DNA of 22,071 bases from Alphaproteobacteria bacterium (GTDB lineage: Bacteria > Pseudomonadota > Alphaproteobacteria > UBA8366), in assembly GCA_018665505.1 (NCBI GenBank), contig JABJCS010000691.1, positions 1 through 22,071 on the forward strand. Direction: 5' to 3'. Every line of letters begins with the position of its first letter. The first letter of the stretch is position 1. The translations under genes were made by a program, and so were the position numbers. The notes beneath the pieces were generated by a model. The model saw nothing but the letters and a program-made list of their open reading frames with translations, was not told the origin of the DNA and searched no databases. Below are positions 7,869 through 15,059 of the stretch, piece after piece.

Positions 7869-7909
7869 AAAAAGAAAACGCCCCGCCGGAGTATCCCGTG
7901 CGGGGCGTT
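7869..7909 (-). terminator. Intrinsic terminator of the cold-shock gene
   Basis: Read on the - strand, a perfect 10-bp GC-rich stem (AACGCCCCGC with GCGGGGCGTT, at 7900-7909 and 7877-7886) is followed by a T-rich tract (TTTTCTTTTT when counted from the stem). It lies just beyond the stop codon of the cold-shock gene and is a textbook rho-independent terminator. Confidence 0.9.
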
Positions 7910-7928
7910 CTCGAATTCCGTAACGTTT

Positions 7929-8138
7929 CTAGTCGGCGAGCTTGAGATTTTCTGCCGAAGACTTACCGTTGCGGCCCGGCTCAAGGTCGTAAGAAACCTT
8001 CTGGCCTTCGTTGAGGCCATTCAGCCCCGCACGCTCGACAGCAGAGATGTGAACGAACGCATCCTTGCCGCCATCATCGGGCTCGATGAAGCCAAAACCC
8101 TTAGTCGGGTTAAACCACTTTACAGTACCAGTCGCCAT
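7929..8138 (-). CDS. cspA: Cold-shock domain protein (CspA family)
   Basis: A 69-residue single-domain nucleic-acid chaperone that binds single-stranded RNA and DNA. The RNA-binding motifs RNP1 (KGFGFI, residues 13-18) and RNP2 (AFVHIS, residues 27-32) are intact, and the opening MATGTVKWFNPTKGFGF is typical. Length is normal. It is a single-gene unit with its own promoter (TTGAAA and TAAAAT at 8283-8312), a leader of about 137 bases and its own terminator. AGAGG about eight bases before the start serves as the ribosome binding site. The long leader with a GCCGCA/TGCGGC hairpin fits cold-inducible cspA genes, though whether this copy is cold-induced or constitutive cannot be told from sequence. 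The gene symbol is a family-level assignment. Confidence 0.95.
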   Translation of the reverse strand: MATGTVKWFNPTKGFGFIEPDDGGKDAFVHISAVERAGLNGLNEGQKVSYDLEPGRNGKSSAENLKLAD

Positions 8139-8275
8139 AGTCCTTACCTCTAACAGTGTAAATTGTTAATGCCGCAGCATCTTCAAATTGCGGCGTTTCA
8201 ACGTCCACAATGTCAGGGGTAGCCAAGCCAACCCTAGCCGGGTCATTAGTTATCTCTAACCATCTGCGAAACGTA
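8139..8275 (-). promoter_or_regulatory. Long 5' leader of the cold-shock gene
   Basis: About 137 bases separate the predicted transcription start from the start codon, similar to the long thermosensing leaders of cspA-type mRNAs. A possible hairpin (GCCGCA and TGCGGC, within 8171-8195) lies about 35 bases before the start codon. A 77-codon open frame crosses this area but shows no recognisable protein features and is treated as chance. Temperature-sensing function is inference. Confidence 0.45.
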
Positions 8276-8282
8276 TCGCGGT

Positions 8283-8312
8283 ATTTTACACCCCAAAACG
8301 CAAAAATTTCAA
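8283..8312 (-). promoter_or_regulatory. Sigma-70-type promoter of the cold-shock gene
   Basis: On the - strand, TTGAAA (8312-8307) and TAAAAT (8288-8283) are separated by 18 bases. Both hexamers match the sigma-70 consensus at five of six positions. The expected start of transcription is near 8275-8277. The region upstream is A/T-rich. This is the best promoter match in the window. Confidence 0.65.
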
Positions 8313-8346
8313 GGTTAACAGAGACCAATAAACCAAGCCTCATCCC

Positions 8347-8376
8347 TTACCGTACTCTAGTTCTCATGTACGGTAA
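8347..8376. repeat. Short inverted repeat at the 3' end of the swivel-subunit gene
   Basis: TTACCGTAC (8347-8355) and GTACGGTAA (8368-8376) form a perfect 9-bp stem with a 12-base loop, spanning the stop codon of the aconitase-X swivel gene. No T tract follows on either strand, so it is not a standard intrinsic terminator. It may protect the mRNA 3' end. Confidence 0.4.
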
Positions 8377-8770
8377 CCGTCCCTTCCGTCGGATTAACGG
8401 TGACGCGATCCCCAGATTTAATAGCCGCGGTGATATCTTCCTCGAATCTATCAATCATCGGAAAATCTGCATGGGCGGCGCCCTGCGCCATAATTGGATT
8501 TGCATAGTTCAGCAATAACGCCTTCGGAATGACGCTGGTTTCCTTCATCGCACGCAGCATCCAGGCCGTCGCCACGCCACCCTTGGCAATGTTGAGTACC
8601 AATATTTTGCCGTCGTAACTCTGCTCGAAGAGTTGATGGTTAGGCCGCGAAAACGTGCCGTTAATGCGGTCAAGATCGTATCGTGCGCTGAAGTTGTCGT
8701 GTGCGACCAGGGCTTCGCCGGTCACCATCCCGCCGATACCGACATGGCCCTTGATGATTCTGTCACTCAT
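8357..8770 (-). CDS. Aconitase X swivel (small) subunit, DUF126 family
   Basis: This is the small subunit of a two-component aconitase-X dehydratase; the catalytic subunit is encoded just upstream. At 137 residues it is normal for DUF126. Family landmarks are GEALVAHDNFS at 18-28, a HQLFEQSYDGKILVLN segment at 45-60, and NPIMAQGA at 91-98. The loop that in many DUF126 proteins is a serine-rich R-G-S-S type motif reads KGGVATAW at 63-70, lacking serine, which may change substrate handling. Its start overlaps the catalytic-subunit stop as ATGA, so the two are translationally coupled. Characterised relatives dehydrate cis-3-hydroxy-L-proline or, in archaea, mevalonate 5-phosphate; neither can be assigned here. 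Confidence 0.88.
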   Translation of the reverse strand: MSDRIIKGHVGIGGMVTGEALVAHDNFSARYDLDRINGTFSRPNHQLFEQSYDGKILVLNIAKGGVATAWMLRAMKETSVIPKALLLNYANPIMAQGAAHADFPMIDRFEEDITAAIKSGDRVTVNPTEGTVTVHEN

Positions 8771-10014
8771 CGAACAATCCTTCCCTGGCAGGCCGATTCC
8801 ACACAGTTTTCCATGGAACGGAGGATCGGCTCATAACCGTAGCCGCCGAGGATATTCACGATCTTCGCCGAGTTACTCATCAAGCGTCGCCATCCATTCG
8901 CTTCCCCAATTTCCCGGGCGTGCATATTGTAGAAACACACACCTTCCAAGACGATACCCCCGGCGCTCTCAATCCGTTTGGTGATATCCAACCGATCGCA
9001 AGACTCCTTCACCGCCGGCGCGGTGCAGGCGATCAGAGTCACATTCGCATCGACTGTCCTGCCGTCCAACAAATGCCCCAAGCGGCGCATCTCGTCGAGA
9101 GACAGTTGCGGAGCGGCAAAGACCACCACGTGCAGTTCATCATCCTCCGGCAGATAGGTTTGGTAGAAACCGTCCACCGCCACTCGATCCAACTTTGTCG
9201 CCGCCGGTAGTGGCCCATCGAATGCGTCATCAAGAGTGCGCGCCTCCGGTGTCACGCCGACCATATGGAAGAGCGGGGTCGAACCGAAGGAGGCGAGCGC
9301 CGCGCCGAAATGCTTCAAATCATCGGAACTTGGCGAGCCATCGATACCGGAGATCACCGGCACTTCCCAATAAGATTGCATTTCGCGCCCAACCAATCCG
9401 CCGAGCGCTCCCCAGTCGCTATAACTCTCGGGCTGAAATGTTGTCTCGAATAAGGTCGTTCCTCGGCGACACTCATCGAGATGAAATCCGTAGCGCGGCG
9501 TCCGTCCGGTCAGAGCCGCCGCCAAGGCAGACGGCCCGCCCTCGAAATTCGTGCGCGCGCCCAGCACGCTGTTCGTATAGATGCTCGATCCGGTATCGCC
9601 GAAGGCCACGTGCTCACCGAAGACCGGCGGCATAAAGACCTGATAATTGATACAAGTATCGGTCATCATCACATCAAGCGCGCGGAATGCGTCGATGGCG
9701 CGGCGCTCCAATCCGAGGAACCGTTCATCATGCTTGATGCGTTGATAGGCGTTGAAATCGGCGCCGCGGGGGTCGGTCACGGTCGGAACTCGGACACGCC
9801 GATCCGCGTCCGAATATTTCGCCATATCTTCCAGGAATCGCACCCCCGCCTCGCCGAGCGCTTCGGTATCCGCCATGATGTGGACGTGGCCGATCTCGAC
9901 CATGTCCTCGGCATCGAAAAACCGTCCGACCTGGAGCTGATGTTCGAGCGACAAGCGGCGCGGCTCACCCATCGCACCTGCCAACATTTGCTGTTCGATT
10001 TCGTTGAGTTTCAT
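8767..10014 (-). CDS. Aconitase X catalytic subunit (DUF521)
   Basis: This is the catalytic part of an aconitase-superfamily dehydratase with an expected iron-sulfur centre. The protein is 415 residues from the ATG at 10014. That start is chosen because MKLNEIEQQMLAGAMGEP matches the family N-terminus, whereas 26 further upstream codons would run into the divergent promoter region. Motifs include MADTEALGEAG at 47-57, TDTCINYQ at 118-125, and GDTGSSIYTNSVLGARTN at 139-156. Candidate cluster ligands are C121, C330 (IACTAP) and C360 (EGVCFYN). The swivel subunit follows with an ATGA overlap. An aldo/keto reductase is divergently transcribed 63 bases away, suggesting a linked pathway for a hydroxy-acid. 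The substrate is not identifiable from sequence. Confidence 0.88.
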   Translation of the reverse strand: MKLNEIEQQMLAGAMGEPRRLSLEHQLQVGRFFDAEDMVEIGHVHIMADTEALGEAGVRFLEDMAKYSDADRRVRVPTVTDPRGADFNAYQRIKHDERFLGLERRAIDAFRALDVMMTDTCINYQVFMPPVFGEHVAFGDTGSSIYTNSVLGARTNFEGGPSALAAALTGRTPRYGFHLDECRRGTTLFETTFQPESYSDWGALGGLVGREMQSYWEVPVISGIDGSPSSDDLKHFGAALASFGSTPLFHMVGVTPEARTLDDAFDGPLPAATKLDRVAVDGFYQTYLPEDDELHVVVFAAPQLSLDEMRRLGHLLDGRTVDANVTLIACTAPAVKESCDRLDITKRIESAGGIVLEGVCFYNMHAREIGEANGWRRLMSNSAKIVNILGGYGYEPILRSMENCVESACQGRIVR

Positions 10015-10077
10015 ACTATGTCCCGTCTGGTATTCCGCCGACCGGTGGTACGCTTGATTATACGGGGAGAGTTCGAA

Positions 10078-11046
10078 ATGGAAACGCGGCAACTGGGTGG
10101 ATTATGGCCGGTCAGCGCCCTGACCTTGGGCGGCGGCGGCGTCGGTCAATTGTGGGGTGAAACGACACGGGACGAATGTGTCGCCACCGTCCGCGCCGCC
10201 GTGGATTCCGGGATCACGCTGCTCGACATGGCGCCGCGCTACGGCGACGGCGAAGCGGAGTTGGTGATCGGCGAAGCTTTTGACGGCAAACTGCCGGACG
10301 GCATCCGAGTGACCACAAAACACCGTTTGGGCACGCCCGCCCCGGGTGAGGTCGAGGGCAACTTGATCTCCAGCCTGGAAGAGAGCTTCGAGCGGATGCG
10401 CCTTGACCGCGTCGATTTGTTCTTCCTGCATTCGAACATTATTCCGGACGACTATGACGCCAGCGCCTATACAGACCGCCCCGCTACGCGGTGGCAGATT
10501 TATGCGGAGCAGTTCGTCCCCGCCTGCGAAAAACTGCAAGCGCAGGGCCGCATCGGTGCCTGGGGTATTACCGGCATTGGTATTCCCACTTGTATCTTGG
10601 AGGCGCTTGACCAGGACCAAAAGCCAACGGCCGTGCAATGTATCACCAACCTGCTCGACTCGCCGGGCGACCTGCAATATTTCGACGGGCCAAGCCGGGC
10701 GCGCGACATCATCGCCAAAACAAACAACGTAGGTGCAGGCGTGCTTGGTATCCGGCCAGTGCAAGGAGGCGCCTTGACCGACGCCATCGATCGCGATCTG
10801 CCACCGGGCCACGGTGTGGTGACGGATTACGAAAAGGCGGCAGCGTTCCGCATCCTTGCATCTGAATTGGGCACCAGTCCCGCCGCCCTCGCCCACCGTT
10901 ACGCGCTGGCGATGCAGGGCGTGGATACGGTTGTGCTCGGCTGTAAGAATCGAACGGAACTCGACGAATGTATCGTCGCGGAAGCCGCCGGCCCCTTGGA
11001 TGAAGAGACAATCGCTCGGATCGACGCGTCCGCGAGCGCCACTTAA
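10078..11046 (+). CDS. Aldo/keto reductase
   Basis: An NAD(P)H-dependent oxidoreductase of the AKR superfamily with a TIM-barrel fold. It has 322 residues. The catalytic tetrad is visible as D50, Y55 (in PRYGDGEAELVIGEAF), K81 (TTKHRL) and H118 (FFLHSN). Downstream, ITGIG and VLGCKN mark late barrel strands and the cofactor end. The open frame extends nearly 600 bases further upstream, but that part is antisense to the aconitase-X gene. The ATG at 10078 has GGGGAGAG at 10064-10071 and begins the usual METRQLG strand. It starts a four-gene + strand run (this gene, crotonase, GAPDH and, before the interruption, arsJ). It probably reduces or oxidises a carbonyl/hydroxyl intermediate related to the divergent dehydratase. 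Confidence 0.9.
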   Translation: METRQLGGLWPVSALTLGGGGVGQLWGETTRDECVATVRAAVDSGITLLDMAPRYGDGEAELVIGEAFDGKLPDGIRVTTKHRLGTPAPGEVEGNLISSLEESFERMRLDRVDLFFLHSNIIPDDYDASAYTDRPATRWQIYAEQFVPACEKLQAQGRIGAWGITGIGIPTCILEALDQDQKPTAVQCITNLLDSPGDLQYFDGPSRARDIIAKTNNVGAGVLGIRPVQGGALTDAIDRDLPPGHGVVTDYEKAAAFRILASELGTSPAALAHRYALAMQGVDTVVLGCKNRTELDECIVAEAAGPLDEETIARIDASASAT

Positions 11047-11071
11047 AAACCTTTCTAATTAGGAGTTCGAA

Positions 11072-11869
11072 ATGCCTGACTTACTCGTAGATATTACCGA
11101 CGGTGTCGGCACGCTGACGATGAATCGGCCGGATGCGCGCAATGCGCTCTCGCTTGAGATGCGAAGCGGCATGCATGAGTTTCTCGACAAATACGAGTTC
11201 GACGACAGCGTCCGCTGCGTTGTCATCACGGGCGCGGGCGATCATTTCATGGCGGGCGGTGACGTTAAATCCTTCGCCGGCATGGCAAAGGAAAAATCAT
11301 CAGAGGAAATGCGAACGCACTTCCTGCATCGCATTCATAATTTGCACGGCTTCATTTCCGCCATGCGGCGCTTTCCAAAACCGATCATCGCATCCACGCG
11401 CGGCGCAGTTGCCGGAGCGGGGGTCAGTCTCGCCGCCGCCTGCGATCTGATCATCGCCTCGGACGATTCATTCTACACCCTCGCCTATTGCCATATCGGC
11501 ATCAGCCCGGACGGTGGGTCTACCTATGCGTTGCCCCGCATGGTCGGTGTGAAGAAAGCCATGGAGATGGTACTTTTGGGCGACCGCATTGATGCCGAGG
11601 CCATGGCAGCGGCAGGCCTTGTCAACAAAGTCGTGCCGGCCGCTTCCCTAGATGAAGAGACGGCCAAACTGGCGGGACGCCTCGCCAAGGGCCCAACCCG
11701 CGCCTACGGTCACGCCAAGCGACTGATGTATGCGTCGATCAACAATCAGCTTGAACATCAACTGCAATTGGAAGCCGAAGCCTTTGCGGATAGCGCCGGA
11801 GGTGCTGATTTCAAAGAAGGCGTCACTGCGTTCGTGGAGAAACGCAAAGCTGTGTTCACCGGAAAATGA
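11072..11869 (+). CDS. Crotonase-family enzyme (enoyl-CoA hydratase/isomerase)
   Basis: A 265-residue crotonase-fold protein acting on an acyl-CoA. The oxyanion hole is formed by the AGGDVKSF segment (61-68) and GAVAGAGVS (111-119). The two glutamates of classical hydratase (rat E144 and E164) align with S119 and Y139, so both are absent. An aspartate, D147 in SPDGGS, is placed as in isomerase-type relatives such as PaaG. It is therefore more likely an isomerase, hydrolase or other crotonase than a standard hydratase. AGGAG precedes the start, 25 bases after the aldo/keto reductase stop. Its stop overlaps the GAPDH start as ATGA, an odd coupling between acyl-CoA chemistry and an ArsJ-type GAPDH. 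Confidence 0.9.
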   Translation: MPDLLVDITDGVGTLTMNRPDARNALSLEMRSGMHEFLDKYEFDDSVRCVVITGAGDHFMAGGDVKSFAGMAKEKSSEEMRTHFLHRIHNLHGFISAMRRFPKPIIASTRGAVAGAGVSLAAACDLIIASDDSFYTLAYCHIGISPDGGSTYALPRMVGVKKAMEMVLLGDRIDAEAMAAAGLVNKVVPAASLDEETAKLAGRLAKGPTRAYGHAKRLMYASINNQLEHQLQLEAEAFADSAGGADFKEGVTAFVEKRKAVFTGK

Positions 11870-12933
11870 CCATACGCGTCGGCATTAACGGTTTCGGGCG
11901 CATGGGCCGTTTGGTCCTCCGGGCCGCCTGGAACTTCGACCCCCGCAATACCGCCAGCCTGTCGAAACCGAACGGCGTTTGGGGCGACGGTCCAATCGAG
12001 ATCGTCCACATCAATGAGCTCAAGGGAGACGCGGAGACCGCCGCCCATCTGTTAAAATTCGACAGCGTGCACGGCACATGGCCGGTCGACGTCTCGGCGA
12101 CCCAAACCAACCTGCGGATCGGCGAGCGAGACCTCAGCTATTCCAATCAATCGATGCCGGGCGACGTGGATTGGCGAGCCCTTGGCGTCGACATCGTCTT
12201 GGAATGCACCGGCACGTTCAAATCCATGGAGTCGCTGGCGTCGTACTTCACGACCGGCGTCCGCAAGGTCATCGTCGCGGCACCCGTGAAAGAGCCGGAG
12301 GTGCTGAACGTCGTCATGGGCGTGAACGATCATCTCTACGACCCGCTCCGCCACGACGTGCTGACCGCCGCCAGCTGCACCACCAATTGCCTGGCTCCCG
12401 TCGTGAAAGTCATCCACGAAGGGATCGGCATCAAGCACGGTGCGATCACGACGATCCACGACGTGACCAACACGCAAGTGGTCGTCGACGCACCGCATCG
12501 GGATTTACGCCGTGCCAGATCGGCGTTGATGAATCTGATCCCGACGTCGACCGGCTCCGCAACCGCCATCGGCATCATCTATCCAGAATTGCAGGGCAAG
12601 CTGAACGGCTTGGCGGTCCGCGTACCGTTGCTCAACGCCTCGATCACCGATTGCGTCTTCGAGGTCGCGCGCGAGACGAGCGCGGAGGAGGTCAATGCCC
12701 TATTCGAAGCCGCCGCTGCGGGCCCGCTTACCGGTATTCTCGGGTTTGAGAAAAGGCCGTTGGTCTCGAGTGATTTCGTGAACGACACCCGCTCCGCCAT
12801 CGTCGACGGTCTCTCCACCATGGTGGTCGACGGCTCGCAGCTGAAAGTATTGGCGTGGTACGATAACGAGTACGGCTATGTGTGCCGCATGGCGGAACTG
12901 GCCGGGAAAGTCGCCGCCAGCCTCGAAGGATAA
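11866..12933 (+). CDS. Glyceraldehyde-3-phosphate dehydrogenase of the ArsJ-associated type
   Basis: An NAD-dependent GAPDH, 355 residues. In arsJ clusters this enzyme acts on glyceraldehyde 3-phosphate and arsenate to give 1-arseno-3-phosphoglycerate, which ArsJ exports. Visible features are the Rossmann [10 protein letters not shown], the nucleophile C171 in [10 protein letters not shown]198 in TIHDVTN, the [18 protein letters not shown] segment, and DNEYGY near the end. A roughly 20-residue insertion near residues 24-42 separates the first strand from IEIVHIN, unlike housekeeping GAPDH. The assignment to the arsenic type rests on arsJ, found about 2.1 kb downstream, and on remnants of the original gapdh-arsJ junction on both sides of an inserted segment. 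Start and stop are intact; the start overlaps the crotonase stop by four bases. Confidence 0.88.
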   Translation: MTIRVGINGFGRMGRLVLRAAWNFDPRNTASLSKPNGVWGDGPIEIVHINELKGDAETAAHLLKFDSVHGTWPVDVSATQTNLRIGERDLSYSNQSMPGDVDWRALGVDIVLECTGTFKSMESLASYFTTGVRKVIVAAPVKEPEVLNVVMGVNDHLYDPLRHDVLTAASCTTNCLAPVVKVIHEGIGIKHGAITTIHDVTNTQVVVDAPHRDLRRARSALMNLIPTSTGSATAIGIIYPELQGKLNGLAVRVPLLNASITDCVFEVARETSAEEVNALFEAAAAGPLTGILGFEKRPLVSSDFVNDTRSAIVDGLSTMVVDGSQLKVLAWYDNEYGYVCRMAELAGKVAASLEG

Positions 12934-12979
12934 TCTGCTCGATCTGAGGAACTATGTTGTCGTCACCGCTGCCTATTAG
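12823..12979 (+). repeat. Left copy of a 157-bp direct repeat (gapdh 3' end plus arsJ 5' end)
   Basis: This segment aligns without gaps to 14949-15105. I count about 15 mismatches by eye, roughly 90 percent identity. It covers the last 37 codons of the intact gapdh and the first 15 codons of a decayed arsJ. The two copies flank a 1969-bp insert carrying the DUF2306 and lysR genes. Similarity stops sharply at both ends. Confidence 0.92.
12935..12979 (+). pseudogene. Decayed 5' remnant of arsJ
   Basis: Directly after the gapdh stop, 15 codons read LLDLRNYVVVTAAY then TAG. They match residues 1-15 of the intact ArsJ at 15061 plus the position of its Trp16. The start ATG has become CTG and the tryptophan codon TGG has become TAG. 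Both changes would kill translation, and similarity ends there. This is the left half of an arsJ gene separated from its functional copy by the inserted segment. Confidence 0.85.
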
Positions 12980-13035
12980 CGACCGGCTCTGCCTAGTTCG
13001 TGAATGTCTTTTGCGAGAAAGTTCAACACAATAAA

Positions 13036-13066
13036 GCCCCAGAGACCCGATAGGAGTCCCCGGGGA
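13036..13066 (-). terminator. Possible terminator after the DUF2306 gene
   Basis: Read on the - strand, a CCCC/GGGG outer stem with an inner GACTC/GGGTC pairing (one G-T pair and an internal mismatch loop) is followed by CTTTATT. It lies about 30 bases past the DUF2306 stop. The stem is imperfect, so the call is tentative. Confidence 0.35.
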
Positions 13067-13094
13067 TCATCAGTATGGCTCTTCAATTCGGATT

Positions 13095-13865
13095 TCATTC
13101 CTTAATTTGTCGAAGAATTTTGGGAACGGTCTCGGGGTGGCCACCAGTTTCTGCATGGCCGTACCGAGCTACGCCGCTCTGGGTCACGCGTTGTGCCCAA
13201 TGTGAGGTCCGGTCCGGGACAGGCAACCTCTTCGGCGCCAAATATCTCCAGATCAAAACCTCGGCAACCAACAGATTGAGTCCCCATGCGAATACCATAA
13301 TACCGTCACGGAGCGGCCCCACCGCCTCTGTTCCGACAATGACAATCCAGCCAATACCCAGGAACGCCTGCGTTGATGCACCCTGACCAATTGCATAAGC
13401 GCGAAGCATCGAGGCGCCATGCTGAAAGTGATTTCGAGACCTGATAGCGATCACGGCCCACGCGATAATGCCGACCATTGACAGGCTCACAGCAATCCGA
13501 ACCCAATACAGCAGAACACTCTGAAGTTCATCCGGGAACGCATAAGAAAGGGTCATCCATAAACCTGTCAAAGCGCTTGCGCACCCTGCCGCCGCGATCA
13601 TGCGACCGGTAGCGCGATGCATCGTCGGGTAATGGCGCCTCACGCTCGGCAGGAATTGCACCGCACCAACTACGCAGAACAGGAGATTGCTCAGTATATG
13701 CAACACGATAGGCAGGGGATCGGCCAAGGCGCGCATGTTTTCAGGCATGATCGCCGGGCCTCCTCCCAGTTCGATGACGCGGAGCAGGCCGCCAAAAGTC
13801 GGCACAAAGCAATAGACCAGAATAATCGCGAGTAATGCCCATTCGCGCTTCCTAATAGTTCTCAT
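13095..13865 (-). CDS. DUF2306-family membrane protein
   Basis: A polytopic inner-membrane protein of 256 residues with about six to seven hydrophobic segments, resembling the uncharacterised DUF2306 family. Recognisable parts are the HILSNLLFCVVGAVQFLP helix, the RHYPTMHRATGRM loop with histidines typical of the family, and the HGASMLRAYAIGQGASTQ segment. The start at 13865 is chosen over longer in-frame options because AAGGGA lies seven bases upstream and the first helix then starts soon after a basic RTIRKREW stretch. It is divergent from a lysR gene 107 bases away, which probably controls it. Both genes lie between the two copies of the gapdh-arsJ junction repeat, so they arrived together. 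The function is unknown; conserved histidines suggest possible haem or metal contact, which is speculative. Confidence 0.82.
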   Translation of the reverse strand: MRTIRKREWALLAIILVYCFVPTFGGLLRVIELGGGPAIMPENMRALADPLPIVLHILSNLLFCVVGAVQFLPSVRRHYPTMHRATGRMIAAAGCASALTGLWMTLSYAFPDELQSVLLYWVRIAVSLSMVGIIAWAVIAIRSRNHFQHGASMLRAYAIGQGASTQAFLGIGWIVIVGTEAVGPLRDGIMVFAWGLNLLVAEVLIWRYLAPKRLPVPDRTSHWAQRVTQSGVARYGHAETGGHPETVPKILRQIKE

Positions 13866-13909
13866 AGAGTGTCCCTTCGCTTGCATTGCGTCTCTCCAAG
13901 TCCGGAGTT

Positions 13910-13921
13910 GTATATCCATAC
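13910..13921. promoter_or_regulatory. Possible operator dyad in the DUF2306/lysR intergenic region
   Basis: GTAT-N4-ATAC at 13910-13921 is a short dyad in the 107-base divergent gap between the DUF2306 and lysR genes. It is shorter than a usual LysR T-N11-A box but is placed where such a regulator would bind. Weak evidence. Confidence 0.25.
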
Positions 13922-13964
13922 GCTGGTAAACAGTGGATTGCCGAAATTTGTACATCTGCTATAC

Positions 13965-13978
13965 GTTCATGCATGAAC
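13965..13978. promoter_or_regulatory. Perfect 14-bp palindrome covering the lysR start codon
   Basis: GTTCATGCATGAAC is a perfect palindrome whose right half contains the ATG of the LysR regulator (13973-13975). Its place over the translation start suits an autoregulatory operator or an mRNA hairpin that hides the start. It may also be chance. Confidence 0.4.
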
Positions 13979-14911
13979 TGGCAGGCGATATCGTTTGACT
14001 GGAATCAGGTGCGGACGTTCCTTGCAACCGCGGAGGAGGGGTCGTTCAGCGGCGCGGCGCGGGCGTTGAAATCCACCCAACCGACGATCAGCCGCCAGAT
14101 TTCGGCGCTGGAAGGCTCGCTTTGCGTCACACTTCTTGAGCGCAGCGTTAGGGGCCTGACCCTCACCCAGGCGGGCCGCGAGCTTCTTGATCATGTTAGG
14201 GCCATGGGCGAAGCAGCGACCCTGATTTCGATGGCTGCCGCCGGGCAATCGCAGGAGGTGACAGGCGAGGTCACGGTCACGGCGACCGACCTGATGGCGG
14301 CCGTGATATTACCCGCGATCCTCGCACCGCTTCGGCAGACCGCTCCGGGTATACGGGTGCACATCATCGCCACAAGCAATATCCGGAATCTGATGCAGCG
14401 TGAAGCTGACATCGCGATCCGGCATATCCGCCCGGACCAGCCGGACCTGATCGCGCGACATGTAGTCGACTTCCGAGGAAATCTTTATGCCGCGACCTCT
14501 TATCTCGAACGGGCCGGTCGACCGCGCACGCCACGCGAAGTGGCCGATCATGCTTTTGTCGGCAACCCAGACCCAGATCGCCTGATTGCCCCTCTCCACA
14601 ACCAGGGCATTCCCATCCGGGCTGAAAACTTTGTAATGTCCAGCGATAGTAATGTGGTGGAGTGGGAACTGGTGAAAGCCGGCTACGGCATGTCAATGCT
14701 GCCCGAGGTTTTGTGCGAGGCCGAGCCGGGCATCGAGAAAGTGCTCCCAAGCCTCCCCTCGCTGCAGTTTCCCATTTGGCTGGTGACACACCGCGAGCTC
14801 ACGACCAATCGGCGAATCAGACTGGTTTTTGACACGCTCGCGCGCGGATTGGCAGAAAGTAACCGGGTATCATCGATGCTGGAAGATGCTGGCTCGGGTT
14901 CAGAGAAATAG
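13973..14911 (+). CDS. LysR-family transcriptional regulator
   Basis: A 312-residue LysR-type regulator. The winged-helix domain occupies about residues 8-66, including VRTFLATAEEGSFSGAARAL, the recognition-helix region TQPTISRQISALE, and LTLTQAGRELL. The effector domain follows from about residue 90. The start at 13973 is chosen over the longer frame from 13886 because a LysR N-terminus normally begins a few residues before the W/L-x-x-V-R-T-F stretch. It is divergent from the DUF2306 gene, the classical arrangement for a LysR regulator and its target. Nothing ties it to arsenic, since ars operons normally use ArsR. It lies inside the segment that splits gapdh from arsJ, so it now precedes arsJ and might supply its transcription by read-through. 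Confidence 0.93.
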   Translation: MNWQAISFDWNQVRTFLATAEEGSFSGAARALKSTQPTISRQISALEGSLCVTLLERSVRGLTLTQAGRELLDHVRAMGEAATLISMAAAGQSQEVTGEVTVTATDLMAAVILPAILAPLRQTAPGIRVHIIATSNIRNLMQREADIAIRHIRPDQPDLIARHVVDFRGNLYAATSYLERAGRPRTPREVADHAFVGNPDPDRLIAPLHNQGIPIRAENFVMSSDSNVVEWELVKAGYGMSMLPEVLCEAEPGIEKVLPSLPSLQFPIWLVTHRELTTNRRIRLVFDTLARGLAESNRVSSMLEDAGSGSEK

Positions 14912-14932
14912 AGAACTCGTCGGTTGTGAATT

Positions 14933-14948
14933 GAAGACAGCTGTCTTC
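14933..14948. repeat. Perfect 16-bp palindrome at the insertion junction
   Basis: GAAGACAGCTGTCTTC is a perfect palindrome lying directly against the first base of the right repeat copy (14949), 22 bases after the lysR stop. It has no T tract, so it is not a standard terminator. Its exact contact with the repeat boundary suggests a link with the recombination event. Confidence 0.6.
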
Positions 14949-15059
14949 GTGGTCGACGGCCCACAATTGAAAGTATAGGCGTGGTGCGATAACGAATACG
15001 GGTATGTGTGCCGCATGGCGGAACTCGCCGGGAAAGTCGCCGCCAGCCTCGAAGGATAA
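14949..15059 (+). pseudogene. Decayed 3' remnant of gapdh
   Basis: Thirty-seven codons, including the stop, match the end of the intact gapdh. They carry an in-frame TAG where the complete gene has TTG (VLAW region) and Cys in place of the Tyr before DNEYGY. The terminal stop is one base before the arsJ start. There is no upstream part of gapdh, so it is a scar rather than a gene. It still provides the AAGGA ribosome binding site of arsJ. Confidence 0.88.

Noticed and set aside
8110..8343. 77-codon - strand frame in the cold-shock leader
   Set aside because: It overlaps the promoter, leader and first codons of cspA, starts upstream of the predicted transcription start and has no recognisable features.
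9481..10077. 199-codon N-terminal extension of the aldo/keto reductase frame
   Set aside because: It is antisense to aconitase X and shows no domain. The ATG at 10078 has a strong ribosome binding site and gives the normal family N-terminus.
12980..14948. Insertion sequence or transposon as the origin of the DUF2306-lysR segment
   Set aside because: There is no transposase, no terminal inverted repeats, and the flanking 157-bp repeat is far longer than a target-site duplication.
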